This document shows positions 8,221 through 18,236 of a stretch of 42,800 bases of DNA, one piece after another. The DNA comes from Lactovum miscens (lineage in GTDB: Bacteria > Bacillota > Bacilli > Lactobacillales > Streptococcaceae): the NCBI RefSeq assembly GCF_014202895.1, contig NZ_JACHHV010000014.1, positions 1 to 42,800 on the forward strand, written 5' to 3'. Made by a program: the position numbers and the translations under genes. The notes below the pieces were generated by a model. It saw only the letters and a list, made by a program, of their open reading frames with translations. It had not been told where the DNA came from and ran no database searches. How positions within the stretch are numbered: the stretch's first letter is position 1; each line of letters opens with the position of its first letter.

Positions 8221-10494
8221 CTACTGGTATCTCAACTCAGTAGTCTCTCCATTCTTTAGTTTATTATAAATTTCTTTGACCGAAGATAGGGCAAAAAACT
8301 CTTGTAATCGGATTGTTTCTTCAAGTTCCTGAAAGATCTTGCTTTCTCTGATCTCACGCTTCTCAGCATTTTTTACTACTGACATTAACCCATCTTCAAG
8401 CTTGACAAAGCCAAGTTCTTCGAAAATTTGTATCATCTTAACGAGTAAGTCTTTTGGAATTTTAAGATAGTTTGAGAGTTCTCCTAATTTAAATCGGACA
8501 TCAAACTCAGGAAATTGATAGATTGCTTTAAAAAGACCCGCATACTGGTCACGGCTTCCAGACCCATTGAGATAGTAGGACTTTTCAATTTGATTTAAAA
8601 AGTAAACTAACTCCAAATTTTCAGAAAGCAGGGCATTATGCAAGACTTCAAGCCCCGCTTTTCCGGTCGGAGCATCTTTTATGAGCAATACAGAGTTCAT
8701 TATACCATTTTTCAAAGAATTATTCTCAAAAATGCCAATTTTGTCCTGAAAGTCTGCTATCGTCATTGGGTGGCTACGTAAATCGACCAATTCAATTCCA
8801 ACTGCTCGTGCATCCTCTACCATTAATTGTAGACTTGTTTGTCCATTCCAAGTATTGCTCGAAACTTGAACCATGAGTTCTGTCTCTACCTGTTCAAATT
8901 CAATAGCCTTATTCCCTTGTCTGAAAAGGACCGCATCCAACTGAGTTTTTCCCTGGCTTAGACGCATCTTTAGATGTGAATTATCCTTACCCATAGTTCG
9001 GATGTTTTGAGTTTTAAAGTTTCTGAGTAAGAATAAAGGTTTTGGGTTTCCCATCCCAAAGGGTGAAATTTTAGCGAGCGACTTTAGCGTATCAAGTGAG
9101 ATTTCATCAAGCAAAATTTCTTCGGCTACCTGTAAATTAGGTTTTGCTGATAAATTTGTCCCTTGAAACTTAAGTTCTTCGTTTAAGACTTTGCGAAGTT
9201 CTTCAACTTTATCTACATCAATCGTCAAGCCACATGCTTGAGCATGCCCTCCAAATGCTTTGAAAAGATCTCGATGCTTCGTAAGTGCTTCAAAAATATT
9301 AAATCCAACTACTGAACGACCAGAACCTCTAAGCTCACCCGTTTTTTCATCCAAAGATAACATTATTACTGGTTTTGAATGTTTCTCAAGCAAACGACCA
9401 GCCACAATGCCAAGAACTCCTTTATGCCAATTTGCATGGTAAAGTACTTCAACTGATTTGTTTGGATCTATCATAGACTCAGCTTCAAGCATAATTTTTT
9501 CAACAATGTTTTTTCGCTCAGTGTTTTTCATCTCAATGAATTTTGCAATTTCAAGATTGGCTTCTTCATCCCAACCTGTTAAAAGTTCAATTGCGGGATT
9601 CGGATCATCTAAACGTCCAAGTGCATTTAAACGAGGTGCGATTTGAAAACCTATTGCCTCCTCATCAAGCTTTCTTAAATCACAACCTGCTAATTGCATC
9701 AAATGGATCAAACCTGAACGATCAGTATTTTTTAGTTGATGAAGTCCAAGAGAAACAAGTACACGATTTTCTCCACCGGGGCGAAGTGAAACCATATCCG
9801 CCACAGTACCAATTGCCACAAGATCTAGCATTTCCATCGGGATTGACTCAAGTAATGCACAGGCAACCTTAAATGCCACCCCCGCGCCACACAGATCATC
9901 AAAAGGATAAAAAGAATCAGGATGCTGAGGGTGTACAATTGCATAGGCTTTTGGCAAAATCTCGGGAATTGAGTGATGATCTGTCACAACAACGTCGCAC
10001 CCATGGCTTTGTGCCCAATCAATTGGTACATTTCCAGCTACTCCATTATCTGTTGTAATAATCAGACTAACAGCCTCTTTTTCAATCCAATATTTATAAA
10101 CATCTATATTAGGACCATACCCATCGGTGAAACGATTAGGAAGATAAACCTGAGCCAACTCGTCAGCACCAAGTTCATCCAATGCCGATTTCATGATGGA
10201 AGCAGATGTCATCCCATCGGCATCATAGTCTCCATAAATGAGGATCTTCTCTTGATTTTCAATAGCAGTACGGATCCGGTCTACTGCCTTCTTCATATCA
10301 TGCAGAAGAAAGGGATCGTGTAATTGGGAACTGTCTGGATTTAAAAAAGCTTCTATTTCGCTTTTGCTTCTAACGCCTCTCTCCCACATGATGGAAGCTA
10401 CAATCTTATCTATTTTTTCTTTTTTTACAATTTTCACGAAGTCTTCAGAAGGTTCCGTTTCTAATAACTTCCAGTTATACTTTGCTTTTATCAT
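8221..10494 (-). CDS. recJ: Single-stranded-DNA 5'-3' exonuclease RecJ
   Basis: RecJ degrades single-stranded DNA 5' to 3' in RecF-pathway recombination, base excision and mismatch repair. The protein is 757 residues. The DHH domain has GDYDADG (88-94), TDN (148-150), DHH (172-174) and HPQ (188-190), all metal-binding motifs. DHHA1 follows with [11 protein letters not shown] and [10 protein letters not shown], then an OB-fold. The C-terminal part from about residue 560 is the extra domain seen in Firmicutes RecJ. A TATAAT ends seven bases before the ATG and no Shine-Dalgarno sequence is present, so the mRNA from this promoter may be leaderless. Confidence 0.95.
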   Translation of the reverse strand: MIKAKYNWKLLETEPSEDFVKIVKKEKIDKIVASIMWERGVRSKSEIEAFLNPDSSQLHDPFLLHDMKKAVDRIRTAIENQEKILIYGDYDADGMTSASIMKSALDELGADELAQVYLPNRFTDGYGPNIDVYKYWIEKEAVSLIITTDNGVAGNVPIDWAQSHGCDVVVTDHHSIPEILPKAYAIVHPQHPDSFYPFDDLCGAGVAFKVACALLESIPMEMLDLVAIGTVADMVSLRPGGENRVLVSLGLHQLKNTDRSGLIHLMQLAGCDLRKLDEEAIGFQIAPRLNALGRLDDPNPAIELLTGWDEEANLEIAKFIEMKNTERKNIVEKIMLEAESMIDPNKSVEVLYHANWHKGVLGIVAGRLLEKHSKPVIMLSLDEKTGELRGSGRSVVGFNIFEALTKHRDLFKAFGGHAQACGLTIDVDKVEELRKVLNEELKFQGTNLSAKPNLQVAEEILLDEISLDTLKSLAKISPFGMGNPKPLFLLRNFKTQNIRTMGKDNSHLKMRLSQGKTQLDAVLFRQGNKAIEFEQVETELMVQVSSNTWNGQTSLQLMVEDARAVGIELVDLRSHPMTIADFQDKIGIFENNSLKNGIMNSVLLIKDAPTGKAGLEVLHNALLSENLELVYFLNQIEKSYYLNGSGSRDQYAGLFKAIYQFPEFDVRFKLGELSNYLKIPKDLLVKMIQIFEELGFVKLEDGLMSVVKNAEKREIRESKIFQELEETIRLQEFFALSSVKEIYNKLKNGETTELRYQ

Positions 10495-10501
10495 TCTTTT
10501 A

Positions 10502-10524
10502 ATTATATCAAAAAAGGCCAGATA
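10502..10524 (-). promoter_or_regulatory. recJ extended -10 promoter overlapping a weak terminator
   Basis: TGATATAAT (hexamer 10502-10507) follows directly on a run of six T residues that ends a weak AAGG-C...G-CCTT hairpin behind comEB. The -10 ends seven bases before the recJ ATG, which places the transcript start at or within a base of the start codon. No -35 consensus is visible. Confidence 0.55.
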
Positions 10525-10556
10525 ACCGTCCTTCTTAACTCATCTTATTTCAATAC

Positions 10557-10988
10557 TCAATCTACTATTTGATATTTTCTAATACTTATTCCAGCACTCT
10601 TAAGAAGTTCTTTGGCATAATCGGTGTCCCCATACTCGCGACCATAAACGATTTCTGAAATTCCAGCCTGAATGACGAGCTTGGTGCAGATTAAACAAGG
10701 AAAGTCCGTCACAAAAATGATCGTTCCTTCAGTTGACTCACCATACTTCGCACATTGAATTAAGGCATTTTGCTCAGCGTGTACTGTTCTAATACAATGA
10801 CCGTTTTCAATCTTATGCCCTACTTCATCACAGTGGACATCACCAGAAACTGAACCATTGTACCCTGTCGCGATAATATGCCTATCTCGCACCACAAGCG
10901 CACCCACATAACGACGATCACAAGTTCCACGGGAGCTCGTGAGTTGAGCAATTTCCATAAAATACTGATCAAGGGAAGGGCGTGTCAT
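10557..10988 (-). CDS. comEB: Deoxycytidylate deaminase, ComEB-like
   Basis: This 143-residue zinc enzyme converts dCMP to dUMP, the precursor for dTMP. The zinc site is complete: HAE at 70-72 (zinc His and catalytic Glu) and PCLIC at 97-101. A second Cys and His set (VHCDEVGH) lies at 51-58, as in dCMP deaminases of the ComEB group. In Bacillus the gene sits in the comE operon but is not needed for DNA uptake; here no other com gene is adjacent. AAGGAG precedes the start. Confidence 0.92.
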   Translation of the reverse strand: MTRPSLDQYFMEIAQLTSSRGTCDRRYVGALVVRDRHIIATGYNGSVSGDVHCDEVGHKIENGHCIRTVHAEQNALIQCAKYGESTEGTIIFVTDFPCLICTKLVIQAGISEIVYGREYGDTDYAKELLKSAGISIRKYQIVD

Positions 10989-11029
10989 TTAATTCTCCTT
11001 ATTTTCACAAAGATTTTTTCATTGCAATT

Positions 11030-11626
11030 TTAATATGGACTTGAGTTCGTAATTGAAACAACCTGTTTCGTTGCATTTGCAACTTTGCCTGAAAATTGGC
11101 TTTGAAGCTCTGAAATAGTCAAACTTGCCTGTGTCTTCCAAACAATTTCACTCCAATTACCAGAAACGCCATTAGGAAAAGACGGAATTTGGAAAGTGAC
11201 CTGATCGCCTTTTACCAAAAATTGTGCAGAATTTTGCTCATTTTTCAGGCTGATACCCGATGGACTGTTTCCATAATAATCTTTTCCAGTCCCATTTATT
11301 CCACCATTAACAAAGACATATACTGTTGTGCCATCATTATTGTTAAAATACTGTACTTCGTATAGGCCTTCTGAATTTTCAACTCTTGATGCCAAAAGAT
11401 AAATCAAATCAGTCTGAGAAATCGAAGCAGCCGCGACAGAGCTGCTTGACTCTGTGGAAGTGGAATTTGATGACGAGGAATTAGATTTAACCTGAGAACT
11501 CGAAATAATTGAACTCGTAGAACTTGAACTGCTATTTGATTTTTTTTCAGGTGTACAAGCTACTAAGATCCCAGCTGATATTAATATAGTAAAAACCAAA
11601 GCAATATTTTGAAAAGTTTTCCTCAT
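11030..11626 (-). CDS. Lipoprotein of unknown function
   Basis: The 198-residue protein has a lipoprotein signal peptide: positively charged start (MRKTFQ), hydrophobic core and lipobox LVAC with Cys at residue 24. A linker of nearly pure Ser and Thr follows (about residues 30-68), a typical spacer between membrane anchor and folded part. The C-terminal 125 residues appear to be a small beta-rich domain, which I do not recognise beyond resemblance to uncharacterised lactobacillar lipoproteins. TGGAGG precedes the ATG. Its promoter starts at the end of the upstream SDR gene. No functional call is made. Confidence 0.8.
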   Translation of the reverse strand: MRKTFQNIALVFTILISAGILVACTPEKKSNSSSSSTSSIISSSQVKSNSSSSNSTSTESSSSVAAASISQTDLIYLLASRVENSEGLYEVQYFNNNDGTTVYVFVNGGINGTGKDYYGNSPSGISLKNEQNSAQFLVKGDQVTFQIPSFPNGVSGNWSEIVWKTQASLTISELQSQFSGKVANATKQVVSITNSSPY

Positions 11627-11681
11627 GGCAGACCTCCAAATCTAAAAATTCTTTTGAAAATGGAATTCTTAAATTAGCTCT

Positions 11682-11690
11682 ATTATATCA
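11682..11690 (-). promoter_or_regulatory. Promoter of the lipoprotein gene, formed on a stop codon
   Basis: TATAAT (11682-11687) is preceded by TGA, giving an extended -10. The TGA is the stop codon of the SDR gene. The leader to the lipoprotein ATG is about 50 bases and contains a Shine-Dalgarno sequence. Confidence 0.5.
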
Positions 11691-12323
11691 TTTATAGTCA
11701 AAGAATTTCTTGGAGACCTTGTCAAAGAGTTTAGGCGAAAGTGCTCTGGCTTTTGCTGCCAATGCCATTGAAAAAGGTAAGTTTAGCTCTCGACGTTTGC
11801 TGTCAAGATTTTTGACAATCTTTTCAGCTACAAATTCTGAACTAATAGCATGCTTACCTACCTTTTTCAGATAATCACCATTGTTAGCATGAAATTTGGT
11901 AAAGACAGGCCCTGTATTCACTGTCAAAACTTCTTTTCCTTCCATCCTAATTGCATCAGAGAAGGCGATAACTGCTGCCTTACTAGCTGCGTAAACACTT
12001 GATTTAGCCGTTGGAATTTTTCCAGAAATGGACGCAATATTCACAATCTTATCTGGATGAAGTACTCTGGTTAACTTAATGAGATCAGTCGTATTAATTT
12101 TAAACATCTCATCGATCTGAGATTCTGATAAATTGGTTAGCTCCTCAAAGATACCAAACCCAGAATTGTTAATCAAGATGTCAATATGTGCTGGAAGATT
12201 TGGCCTAGGTAAGCTTCTACTCAGAAGAAAAAGTTGATCCTGAGTGAGTAATTTTATTAAAGATTGGGCAATATCTCCTGTCGCACCTGTAATCACAATA
12301 TTTCGATTAGATTTTTTCTTCAT
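11688..12323 (-). CDS. Short-chain dehydrogenase/reductase
   Basis: This 211-residue protein has the Rossmann nucleotide motif TGATGDIA (residues 12-19), NNSG (residues 52-55) and a catalytic Ser plus YxxxK (IASISG...YAASK). It is therefore a classical SDR oxidoreductase using NAD(P)H. It is somewhat shorter than the usual 250 residues, because the segment between the first two beta strands is reduced. The substrate cannot be told from sequence. The ATG lies inside the end of rnz (17-base overlap) with AAGGA upstream, so both are co-translated. The rnz-SDR pair is found in lactococci and streptococci. Confidence 0.87.
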   Translation of the reverse strand: MKKKSNRNIVITGATGDIAQSLIKLLTQDQLFLLSRSLPRPNLPAHIDILINNSGFGIFEELTNLSESQIDEMFKINTTDLIKLTRVLHPDKIVNIASISGKIPTAKSSVYAASKAAVIAFSDAIRMEGKEVLTVNTGPVFTKFHANNGDYLKKVGKHAISSEFVAEKIVKNLDSKRRELNLPFSMALAAKARALSPKLFDKVSKKFFDYK

Positions 12324-13233
12324 AGAAATCCTTAGCTACGAAAGAATTTTCAAAAATGCTTTTCGCTCCTTGAGCCAGTTCAGAAATGTCTGCCCCCATA
12401 TATCGAGCTGAAACATGATTCATAAGAAGTCGTTTGACCTTTGCCTCATTGGCTACTTCTGCGGCTTGACGACTACTTGAGTGCCCATGATTTTTAGCCA
12501 TTTTTTCATCACCAGCCTTGTAAGTTGCTTCATGAACGAGCACATCAGAACCAATAGCAAGATGAACTGACCGATCCGTTTTCCTAGTATCACCCAGAAT
12601 AGTAACAACCTTACCTATTTTTTCATCACCAATATAATCTTCTGGTCTGAAAGTTTTACCTTCAAACTCGACCGTTTCTCCTTTTTTAATTTTTCCAAAT
12701 AGGGGACCAAAAGGTAGGCCATCCGCTTTCAGACGATCAGAATTTAGTTCGCCAACCCTATTTTTTTCAACAATGCGATAACCAAGACAAAAAATTGTAT
12801 GATCTAGTTTCTCTGTATAGACTTCAAAAGTTTCATCTTCAAAAATTTTACCTGCTTCACTTAACTCATGAAAGTTAATACGGAAAGCAAGATGTGTTTT
12901 TGTCAGTTTCAATGAATTCATCACAAAATCTTTAATCCCAATAGGACCAAATATATCCAGTTCTGTTTGCCCGTCTTCATCACTAGCTTGAAAATTTCTT
13001 GATGCTAAAAATCCTGGCAAGCCAAAAAGATGATCCCCATGCATATGAGTTATAAAAAGCTTTGCTACTTTCCGAGGTTTCAAAGTCGTTGACAGAATCT
13101 GTCTTTGTGTACCCTCACCACAGTCAAAGAGCCAAACTTCATTTCTCTCATCAAGTAACTTAAGGGCGGTTGAGCTGACATTACGAGCTTTGGACGGTTG
13201 TCCTGCAGAAGTTCCTAAAAATAATAGTTCCAT
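12307..13233 (-). CDS. rnz: Ribonuclease Z
   Basis: RNase Z trims the 3' trailer of tRNA precursors lacking an encoded CCA. The protein is 308 residues from the ATG at 13233. An in-frame TTG at 13245 is rejected because GGAG lies between the two, six bases before the ATG. The metallo-beta-lactamase motif HMHGDH (63-68) holds the zinc ligands. GDTRKTD and [14 protein letters not shown] provide later ligands, and the flexible exosite arm lies around 150-190. A tRNA gene without encoded CCA lies 160 bases upstream on the same strand, a fitting substrate. Confidence 0.95.
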   Translation of the reverse strand: MELLFLGTSAGQPSKARNVSSTALKLLDERNEVWLFDCGEGTQRQILSTTLKPRKVAKLFITHMHGDHLFGLPGFLASRNFQASDEDGQTELDIFGPIGIKDFVMNSLKLTKTHLAFRINFHELSEAGKIFEDETFEVYTEKLDHTIFCLGYRIVEKNRVGELNSDRLKADGLPFGPLFGKIKKGETVEFEGKTFRPEDYIGDEKIGKVVTILGDTRKTDRSVHLAIGSDVLVHEATYKAGDEKMAKNHGHSSSRQAAEVANEAKVKRLLMNHVSARYMGADISELAQGAKSIFENSFVAKDFYEEKI

Positions 13234-13267
13234 ATATTTCTCCAACTTTTAGATAGTTCGTAAAAAT

Positions 13268-13362
13268 TAAAAAAGCCCAACGGGAAATTACATTCTGAGG
13301 CACGAGGTCTAGAATTCATCTTGGAAGCAATGCCTCCTGACCGTCCGTTGGTTTTTTAAAAG
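13268..13362 (-). ncRNA. Candidate structured RNA or long terminator between tRNA-Arg and rnz
   Basis: On the minus strand CCAACGG (near 13345-13351) pairs with CCGTTGG (near 13275-13281), and GCTTTTTT follows. Inside, GGAGGC-ATT-GCTTCC forms a hairpin with one G-U pair; alternatively GAGGCA pairs with a later TGCCTC, so two folds compete. The outer arms are flanked by A and T runs on both sides, so it could end transcripts in either direction. It could serve as terminator for the tRNA, a leader for rnz, or an independent small RNA. I know no family that matches. Confidence 0.5.
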
Positions 13363-13394
13363 TTTTACAAAGTTAAACATGTTAAACTCAATTT

Positions 13395-13466
13395 TGAGCT
13401 CGGGGGGAATCGAACCCTCATCTCAAGAACCGGAATCTTACGTGATATCCATTACACTACGAGCCC
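13395..13466 (-). tRNA. tRNA-Arg (anticodon CCG)
   Basis: The minus strand folds as a cloverleaf. The acceptor pair is GGGCTCG/CGAGCTC with one G-U. The D arm is GTGTAATGGATATCAC. The anticodon loop TTCCGGT carries CCG, reading CGG codons, and the T arm has loop TTCGATT. The discriminator is A and CCA is not encoded. The T stem contains an A-C opposition at its second pair (GAGGG against CCCCC). The gene has its own promoter. Confidence 0.93.
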
Positions 13467-13478
13467 ATAACGTAGTCA

Positions 13479-13507
13479 ATTTTACAGAAATTTCTCCAAA
13501 ATTGCAA
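13479..13507 (-). promoter_or_regulatory. tRNA-Arg promoter
   Basis: TTGCAA (13502-13507), a 17-base spacer and TAAAAT (13479-13484) are well placed. The predicted transcript begins a few bases before the mature tRNA 5' end. Confidence 0.75.
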
Positions 13508-13528
13508 ATTTGTGAAAACCACTTTTTA

Positions 13529-14158
13529 TTAACTGAATAAAAATACTACAACTTGAATTAGCAAATAAATACCATAAACCAGAACGATTAGCCCAGAGAG
13601 GATATTCACCCAAAGGAGAAATTTCTTTGGTAACTTTTCTTTAAGAAAAGAAATTAAGATAGTAATACCATAGAACCAGATAAACGTTGCTATTAGGACA
13701 CCAATAATAAAATAAACTGAACTCAAATTTGAAAGAGTTCCTTTGAGTGCACCTAACATTAAGGAACCATCAATTAGTGCTTGAGGGTTCGCCCAGACCA
13801 GAAGAATTGAAGAAAGGATAACATTAAGTACTGTTTGTGATTGTTGCCTTTCTAAGTCAGGAGTAAACCTTGCTTGTTGTGCTCCCCTTAGAATACCCCA
13901 TGCAATATAAATCAATAAAATACCTCCAATAAACATTACAGTTATTTTAAATATGCTATTGGTCGAAATCAATGTTCCCATGCCATAAAAGGCTACTATT
14001 TCAAAGGTAGCATCAGAAAACCAAAGAAAAAAGGCATAAACTAAGGCCCTTCTGAGTCTATTTGATAAAGCACTATTAAAAACATATAAATTTTGCATCC
14101 CAATGGGTGAAATAACTGCAAAACCAATTAGCATACCTTTAAAAACTTCAATTAACAT
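13529..14158 (-). CDS. LysE/ArgO-family amino-acid exporter
   Basis: This 209-residue membrane protein has about six hydrophobic segments. It carries the family signature near the start, where PIGMQNLYVFNSAL (about residues 18-31) corresponds to the IGAQN motif of LysE. LysE proteins export basic or other amino acids by exchange or proton coupling; the substrate is not determined here. The chosen ATG matches family N-termini. It has no Shine-Dalgarno sequence, and a TATAAT ends only six bases upstream, which suggests a leaderless mRNA. tRNA-Arg lies downstream on the same strand with its own promoter. Confidence 0.88.
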   Translation of the reverse strand: MLIEVFKGMLIGFAVISPIGMQNLYVFNSALSNRLRRALVYAFFLWFSDATFEIVAFYGMGTLISTNSIFKITVMFIGGILLIYIAWGILRGAQQARFTPDLERQQSQTVLNVILSSILLVWANPQALIDGSLMLGALKGTLSNLSSVYFIIGVLIATFIWFYGITILISFLKEKLPKKFLLWVNILSGLIVLVYGIYLLIQVVVFLFS

Positions 14159-14164
14159 TTCTTA

Positions 14165-14170
14165 ATTATA
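14165..14170 (-). promoter_or_regulatory. lysE-type gene -10 element, leaderless spacing
   Basis: GTGTATAAT is followed by TAAGAA and the ATG. The six-base gap places the transcript start on the A of the start codon. No convincing -35 is present; the region upstream is the unusual GC-rich GCGCGCGAGCG. Confidence 0.5.
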
Positions 14171-14194
14171 CACTCAAAGTCATCGCTCGCGCGC

Positions 14195-14228
14195 AAATAA
14201 GACCAAGAGTTTCCTCTTGGTCTTATTT
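14195..14228 (-). terminator. ABC exporter operon terminator
   Basis: A perfect 15-bp inverted repeat (arms 14195-14209 and 14214-14228) encloses a four-base loop and ends in CTTATTT on either strand. It lies 14 bases after the stop of the second ABC gene. Confidence 0.85.
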
Positions 14229-14242
14229 AACCCTTTTGAGAA

Positions 14243-16369
14243 TCATTCAAAAACGAATTGGTTCTTGTAAAGTTCAGCATAGAAGCCATTTTGAGCGACT
14301 AGCTCATGATGGGTGCCACGCTCGATAATTTCTCCGTCCTTAAGGACAAGAATCACATCAGCATTCAAGATTGTCTTCAGACGGTGTGCAATGACAAATG
14401 AGGTACGGCCAGCAATAGCTGCCTCCATGGCCCATTGAATCAATCGTTCTGTTACAGTGTCTACGTTTGAAGTAGCTTCATCCAAAATCAAGAGTTCCGG
14501 ATTTGTTAGGATAGTACGCGCAATCGATATCTGTTGTTTTTGGCCAACAGAGAAGACAGATTCATCATCAGAAACGTGAGTATTATATCCCTGAGGTAAG
14601 CTTTCAATAAACTCATGGATATGAGTTGTCCTCGCAACTGTGATAATTTCTTCCATTGTTGCATCTTGTTTACCAAACTTGATGTTGTCTGCAATTGTGC
14701 CATCAAATAAGGTTGACTCTTGAAGTACAATACCAACATTTGAGCGGAGTGAATCAAGGTCAAATTCTCGAATATCTGTCCCATCAAATTTGATTGATCC
14801 ACCTGTAACGTCGTAGAAGCGGTTCATCAAGTTCATTACAGTTGTCTTACCAGAACCTGTAGGTCCAACAAGGGCAACCATTTGGCCTTTTTCAACGTCA
14901 ATATTAACATTTTTTAAGACAGGTTTACCTGGAAGATATTCGAAGTCAAGGTTTTCAACCAAGACATTTTTCTCGAGTTTTTCAAACTTCTTTCCATTTT
15001 CAGGTCGAATTTCTTCTGGTTCATCGAACATGACATTCAAACGAGTCGCACCAGTAATTGCCAATTGCAATTGACCAAAGTTAGATGATATTTGCATAAT
15101 TGGATTGTAGTACGTCTGAACGTATTGAACGAAAGCAGACAAGAGTCCTAAACCAACAGGCAATGATATGCTATTATTGCCTAATACATAAGCTGTACCA
15201 CCAAATATAACAATAGCCAAGCTTAAAAGTTGGAACCCATTCATAAGTGGGAAAATCATGCCTGACCAAGCTTGCGCTGCAAAGGTACGTTTCTTTACCC
15301 TGGAATTATGTTCCAAGAAGCCATTGATAGACTCTTCTTGAAGTCCCTCAACAATGATCGCCTTTTGTCCTGAGATTTTCTCATCCATGTAGGCATTAAG
15401 TTGTGAAACTTCTTCTTGTTGTTTATCGGTTGATTTCTTAGCCTGATGAATGATGACCAAAGATGCCAAAATCGCAATTGGTGAGGCTGAAATTGTCAAC
15501 CACGCAAAGGTCACATTCTTGTTAAACATTTCGATAATAACACCAATAAAGAGGGCACTATTTGAAATAACTGAAACTAACGCTTGATTCAAGGTATTTT
15601 GAATATTGTCCAAGTCAGAGGTAAAGCGGGCCAATATATCACCATCATGATGATGATCAAAGTAAGAGATGGTTAAACGTTCTAACTTACCGAATAGACC
15701 CTTACGCATACGATTAGTTGAATGTGCAACAATACGGCTAAATAACAATGTGTAGATCAACATTGAAAGACCCGTTGCAACGTAAGCGGCTAATAAGAGC
15801 CACATACCTTTCATGAAGTTAACTGTTGAAGCCGCCGATGAGTGAGCCACTGAAATCAATTGGCTCAAAGATGTGCCACTAGATTTCAATCCATCAGCAA
15901 TGGCTGCAGGTACGTTTGAGTTCGTCAATTGACTCCAGTTTGCTGGCATTTTAGCCATTTGTTGCAAACTATCAATTGTTGTCCCAGCTGGCAGGTGAGA
16001 AGTCACAACTGAAGGGACATTAGTTGAAGTCAAACTTTGCCAATCAACTGCGTGACCCGTAGCAGCTGTCAATTGTTGAGCAATTTGCTGTAAAGAATCT
16101 TGAGCAGTTGTTGAATATGTAGCAATTTTCTTCAAACCATTAATTGCATCTGAAGCATGCTGATGAGTAAAGAAGTCTTTAACATAAGTCGCCAAATTTG
16201 TAATGGCATCACCCAACAGTGATGGGGCAACAACTTGAAGCCAAGTAGCTGAAATAATGAAGACAAGAATGACCAAAAATTGTAACTTATATTTCTTAAG
16301 GTAAAGATAGAAAAATTGAAGGGCACGTAGAGTATCAGACTTTTGTTTTACAGATGTATTTTTTTCCAT
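14243..16369 (-). CDS. Heterodimeric ABC exporter subunit with consensus ATPase and extracellular domain (LmrD/BmrD type)
   Basis: This 708-residue half-transporter fuses six membrane helices to an ATPase. Walker A is GPTGSGKT (502-509), Walker B LLILDEA with catalytic Glu 631, and the switch His is 662. All are intact, but the signature is SVGQ (607-610) instead of SGGQ. It therefore complements its partner, whose signature is intact and whose catalytic residues are not. Between helices 1 and 2 lies an insertion of about 120 residues (62-185), rich in Ser, Thr and Gln. BmrD of B. subtilis is known to carry an extracellular domain at this place. The gene starts two bases after the partner's stop. 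Substrates are probably drugs or lipophilic compounds; this is inference. Confidence 0.93.
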   Translation of the reverse strand: MEKNTSVKQKSDTLRALQFFYLYLKKYKLQFLVILVFIISATWLQVVAPSLLGDAITNLATYVKDFFTHQHASDAINGLKKIATYSTTAQDSLQQIAQQLTAATGHAVDWQSLTSTNVPSVVTSHLPAGTTIDSLQQMAKMPANWSQLTNSNVPAAIADGLKSSGTSLSQLISVAHSSAASTVNFMKGMWLLLAAYVATGLSMLIYTLLFSRIVAHSTNRMRKGLFGKLERLTISYFDHHHDGDILARFTSDLDNIQNTLNQALVSVISNSALFIGVIIEMFNKNVTFAWLTISASPIAILASLVIIHQAKKSTDKQQEEVSQLNAYMDEKISGQKAIIVEGLQEESINGFLEHNSRVKKRTFAAQAWSGMIFPLMNGFQLLSLAIVIFGGTAYVLGNNSISLPVGLGLLSAFVQYVQTYYNPIMQISSNFGQLQLAITGATRLNVMFDEPEEIRPENGKKFEKLEKNVLVENLDFEYLPGKPVLKNVNIDVEKGQMVALVGPTGSGKTTVMNLMNRFYDVTGGSIKFDGTDIREFDLDSLRSNVGIVLQESTLFDGTIADNIKFGKQDATMEEIITVARTTHIHEFIESLPQGYNTHVSDDESVFSVGQKQQISIARTILTNPELLILDEATSNVDTVTERLIQWAMEAAIAGRTSFVIAHRLKTILNADVILVLKDGEIIERGTHHELVAQNGFYAELYKNQFVFE

Positions 16370-16371
16370 TT

Positions 16372-18111
16372 TCAGTCCTCCTGCGCTTTCTGAGTGTTGT
16401 AGATTTCTTGATAGATAGCATTATTTTCCACCAAATCATGATGCTTGCCTTCACCAACCAATTTACCTTGGTCAAGAACCAGAATTTTATCCGCATGAAC
16501 TACTGAAGAAATCTTTTGAGCAATGATAATGGTTGTTGTGCTCTTAAGTTCATGATTTAAAGCTTCTTGGACCAAAGCTTCAGATTTTGCATCAAGAGCT
16601 GAGGTTGAATCATCGAGGATTAGAATGCGAGGATCTTTGACTACCCCACGAGTGATTGACATCCGTTGTTTTTGACCACCTGAGAAATTGTTTCCACGCT
16701 CTTCAACTTCAGCTTCATATTTGCCTTCTTTTGTTTCAATGAATTCGGCAGCTTGAGCTATACGAGCGGCACGTGTCATTTCTTCGTCTGTTGCATCATT
16801 CTTTCCCTGCTTGATATTTCCTGCTATAGTTCCAGAAAAAAGAATAGCTTTTTGGAGAACTATCGAAATATTTGACTTCAGTGTCCCACGGCTGACAGAT
16901 TTAAGATCTTTTCCTCCAACAATGACCCTGCCTTCGGAAGGATCAAAGAGACGCGGGATCAACTGTGCCAATGTGGACTTACCTGCACCAGTAGCTCCAA
17001 CAATGCCAATCATTTGACCCGCTTCTATTTTGAAGCTGATATCTTTCAGAGTTAATTCGTCATCATTTGGATAGCTAAATGAAACATGCTCAAATTCAAC
17101 AGAACCATCTAGAATTTCATTTTCAGCTTTTTCATCAAACTTCATCACAGATTCAGTAGCCATAACTTCATTAATACGGCCGATTGACACCATACCACGA
17201 GAAGCAAACATTGACATCATGCCCCCCATAATGATGGCAAACATAATCATACCCATGTAAGTCATAAAGGTTGTTAGACCACCTATACTATTTGTAGCTA
17301 CCGTAGGTGAATCAGTCACAAAGGTAGAAACAAAATAAATGGCAACCCAGATAGCACCTTGAGCTATGACAGTGAAGAGAGGAATCATAGCTGAAAAGAG
17401 CTTTCCAACAGCCCAGTTGTGTCCGTAAAGTTCATCTGAGGTCTTATCAAAATCCTCAATTTGAGTGTTTTCTTGAACAAATGACTTAACTACGCGCGCA
17501 CCACGCAAATTTTGCTTTGCAATCGCATTAATACGATCCATCAACTTTTGGAAAGCCATAAAGTGAGGACCCATTTGCCCCATCAAGACACCTGTAACTA
17601 AGAGGATCAAAACGATTAAGACAAGTGTAATCCACCAAAGTTTTGGCATCGTGGTAACTGAAAGAATGACTCCCCCAATTAAAAGAACTGGAATACGTAG
17701 TAAAATTTGGAAGACCATCATCATCAGGGTTTGAACCTGTGTGACATCATTGGTCATACGGACAACAAGGTTACCGGCATTAAAATGTTCAATATTTTCA
17801 TAGGAAAAAGTATTAATTTTTCGGTAAGTTGCCTCACGTACATCCGCACCGATATCTTGAGCTAGACGGGCTGCGGCCAAAGTTGAGATAATAGCAAAAA
17901 TAATACCAATTCCCGCAACGATTAGAAGTGCAATACCTGGCCCAACAATTTTTGTTGACATTTGATGACGTGTATAGGTCGTTGAAGACATAATGGTCAT
18001 GACTTGTTTCATAATTTGAGGCTGATAAAGTTGAACACCAGCATAAAGGAAGGTAGAGAATACTGACAAAAGCGCTATCCACTTATGTTTAATGATCGAT
18101 TTAAAAATCAT
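16372..18111 (-). CDS. Heterodimeric ABC exporter subunit with degenerate ATPase site (LmrC/BmrC type)
   Basis: This half-transporter has 579 residues from the ATG at 18111, which has AAAGGA upstream; a TTG 30 bases earlier lacks a ribosome binding site. Six membrane helices are followed by an ATPase with Walker A GATGAGKS (372-379) and intact signature SGGQ. Walker B reads LILDDS, with Asp 501 in place of the catalytic Glu, and the switch His is Gln 532 (IIIAQKIS). This is the degenerate half typical of heterodimeric type IV exporters, in which only one of two sites hydrolyses ATP. It is first in the two-gene operon. No LmrR-like regulator gene is adjacent. Confidence 0.93.
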   Translation of the reverse strand: MIFKSIIKHKWIALLSVFSTFLYAGVQLYQPQIMKQVMTIMSSTTYTRHQMSTKIVGPGIALLIVAGIGIIFAIISTLAAARLAQDIGADVREATYRKINTFSYENIEHFNAGNLVVRMTNDVTQVQTLMMMVFQILLRIPVLLIGGVILSVTTMPKLWWITLVLIVLILLVTGVLMGQMGPHFMAFQKLMDRINAIAKQNLRGARVVKSFVQENTQIEDFDKTSDELYGHNWAVGKLFSAMIPLFTVIAQGAIWVAIYFVSTFVTDSPTVATNSIGGLTTFMTYMGMIMFAIIMGGMMSMFASRGMVSIGRINEVMATESVMKFDEKAENEILDGSVEFEHVSFSYPNDDELTLKDISFKIEAGQMIGIVGATGAGKSTLAQLIPRLFDPSEGRVIVGGKDLKSVSRGTLKSNISIVLQKAILFSGTIAGNIKQGKNDATDEEMTRAARIAQAAEFIETKEGKYEAEVEERGNNFSGGQKQRMSITRGVVKDPRILILDDSTSALDAKSEALVQEALNHELKSTTTIIIAQKISSVVHADKILVLDQGKLVGEGKHHDLVENNAIYQEIYNTQKAQED

Positions 18112-18236
18112 AGAATTCCTTTCTAATTGTGAGTTTAACAACTCTTAAGTAATGTAAATATTCAGCATATATCACTAAATATATGTTAAGCAGAGAAATT
18201 ATAACAGAATTTTCATAATAAATGATAAGATTTCAT

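Noticed and set aside
13243-13245. TTG start for rnz
   Set aside because: It overlaps the GGAG that serves the ATG at 13233, and family proteins begin [11 protein letters not shown].
13222-13330. Short frame MNSRPRASECNFPLGFF overlapping the rnz start
   Set aside because: AGGAGG is 13 bases away, and the frame runs through the structured element and across the rnz start; more likely a by-product of the RNA structure.
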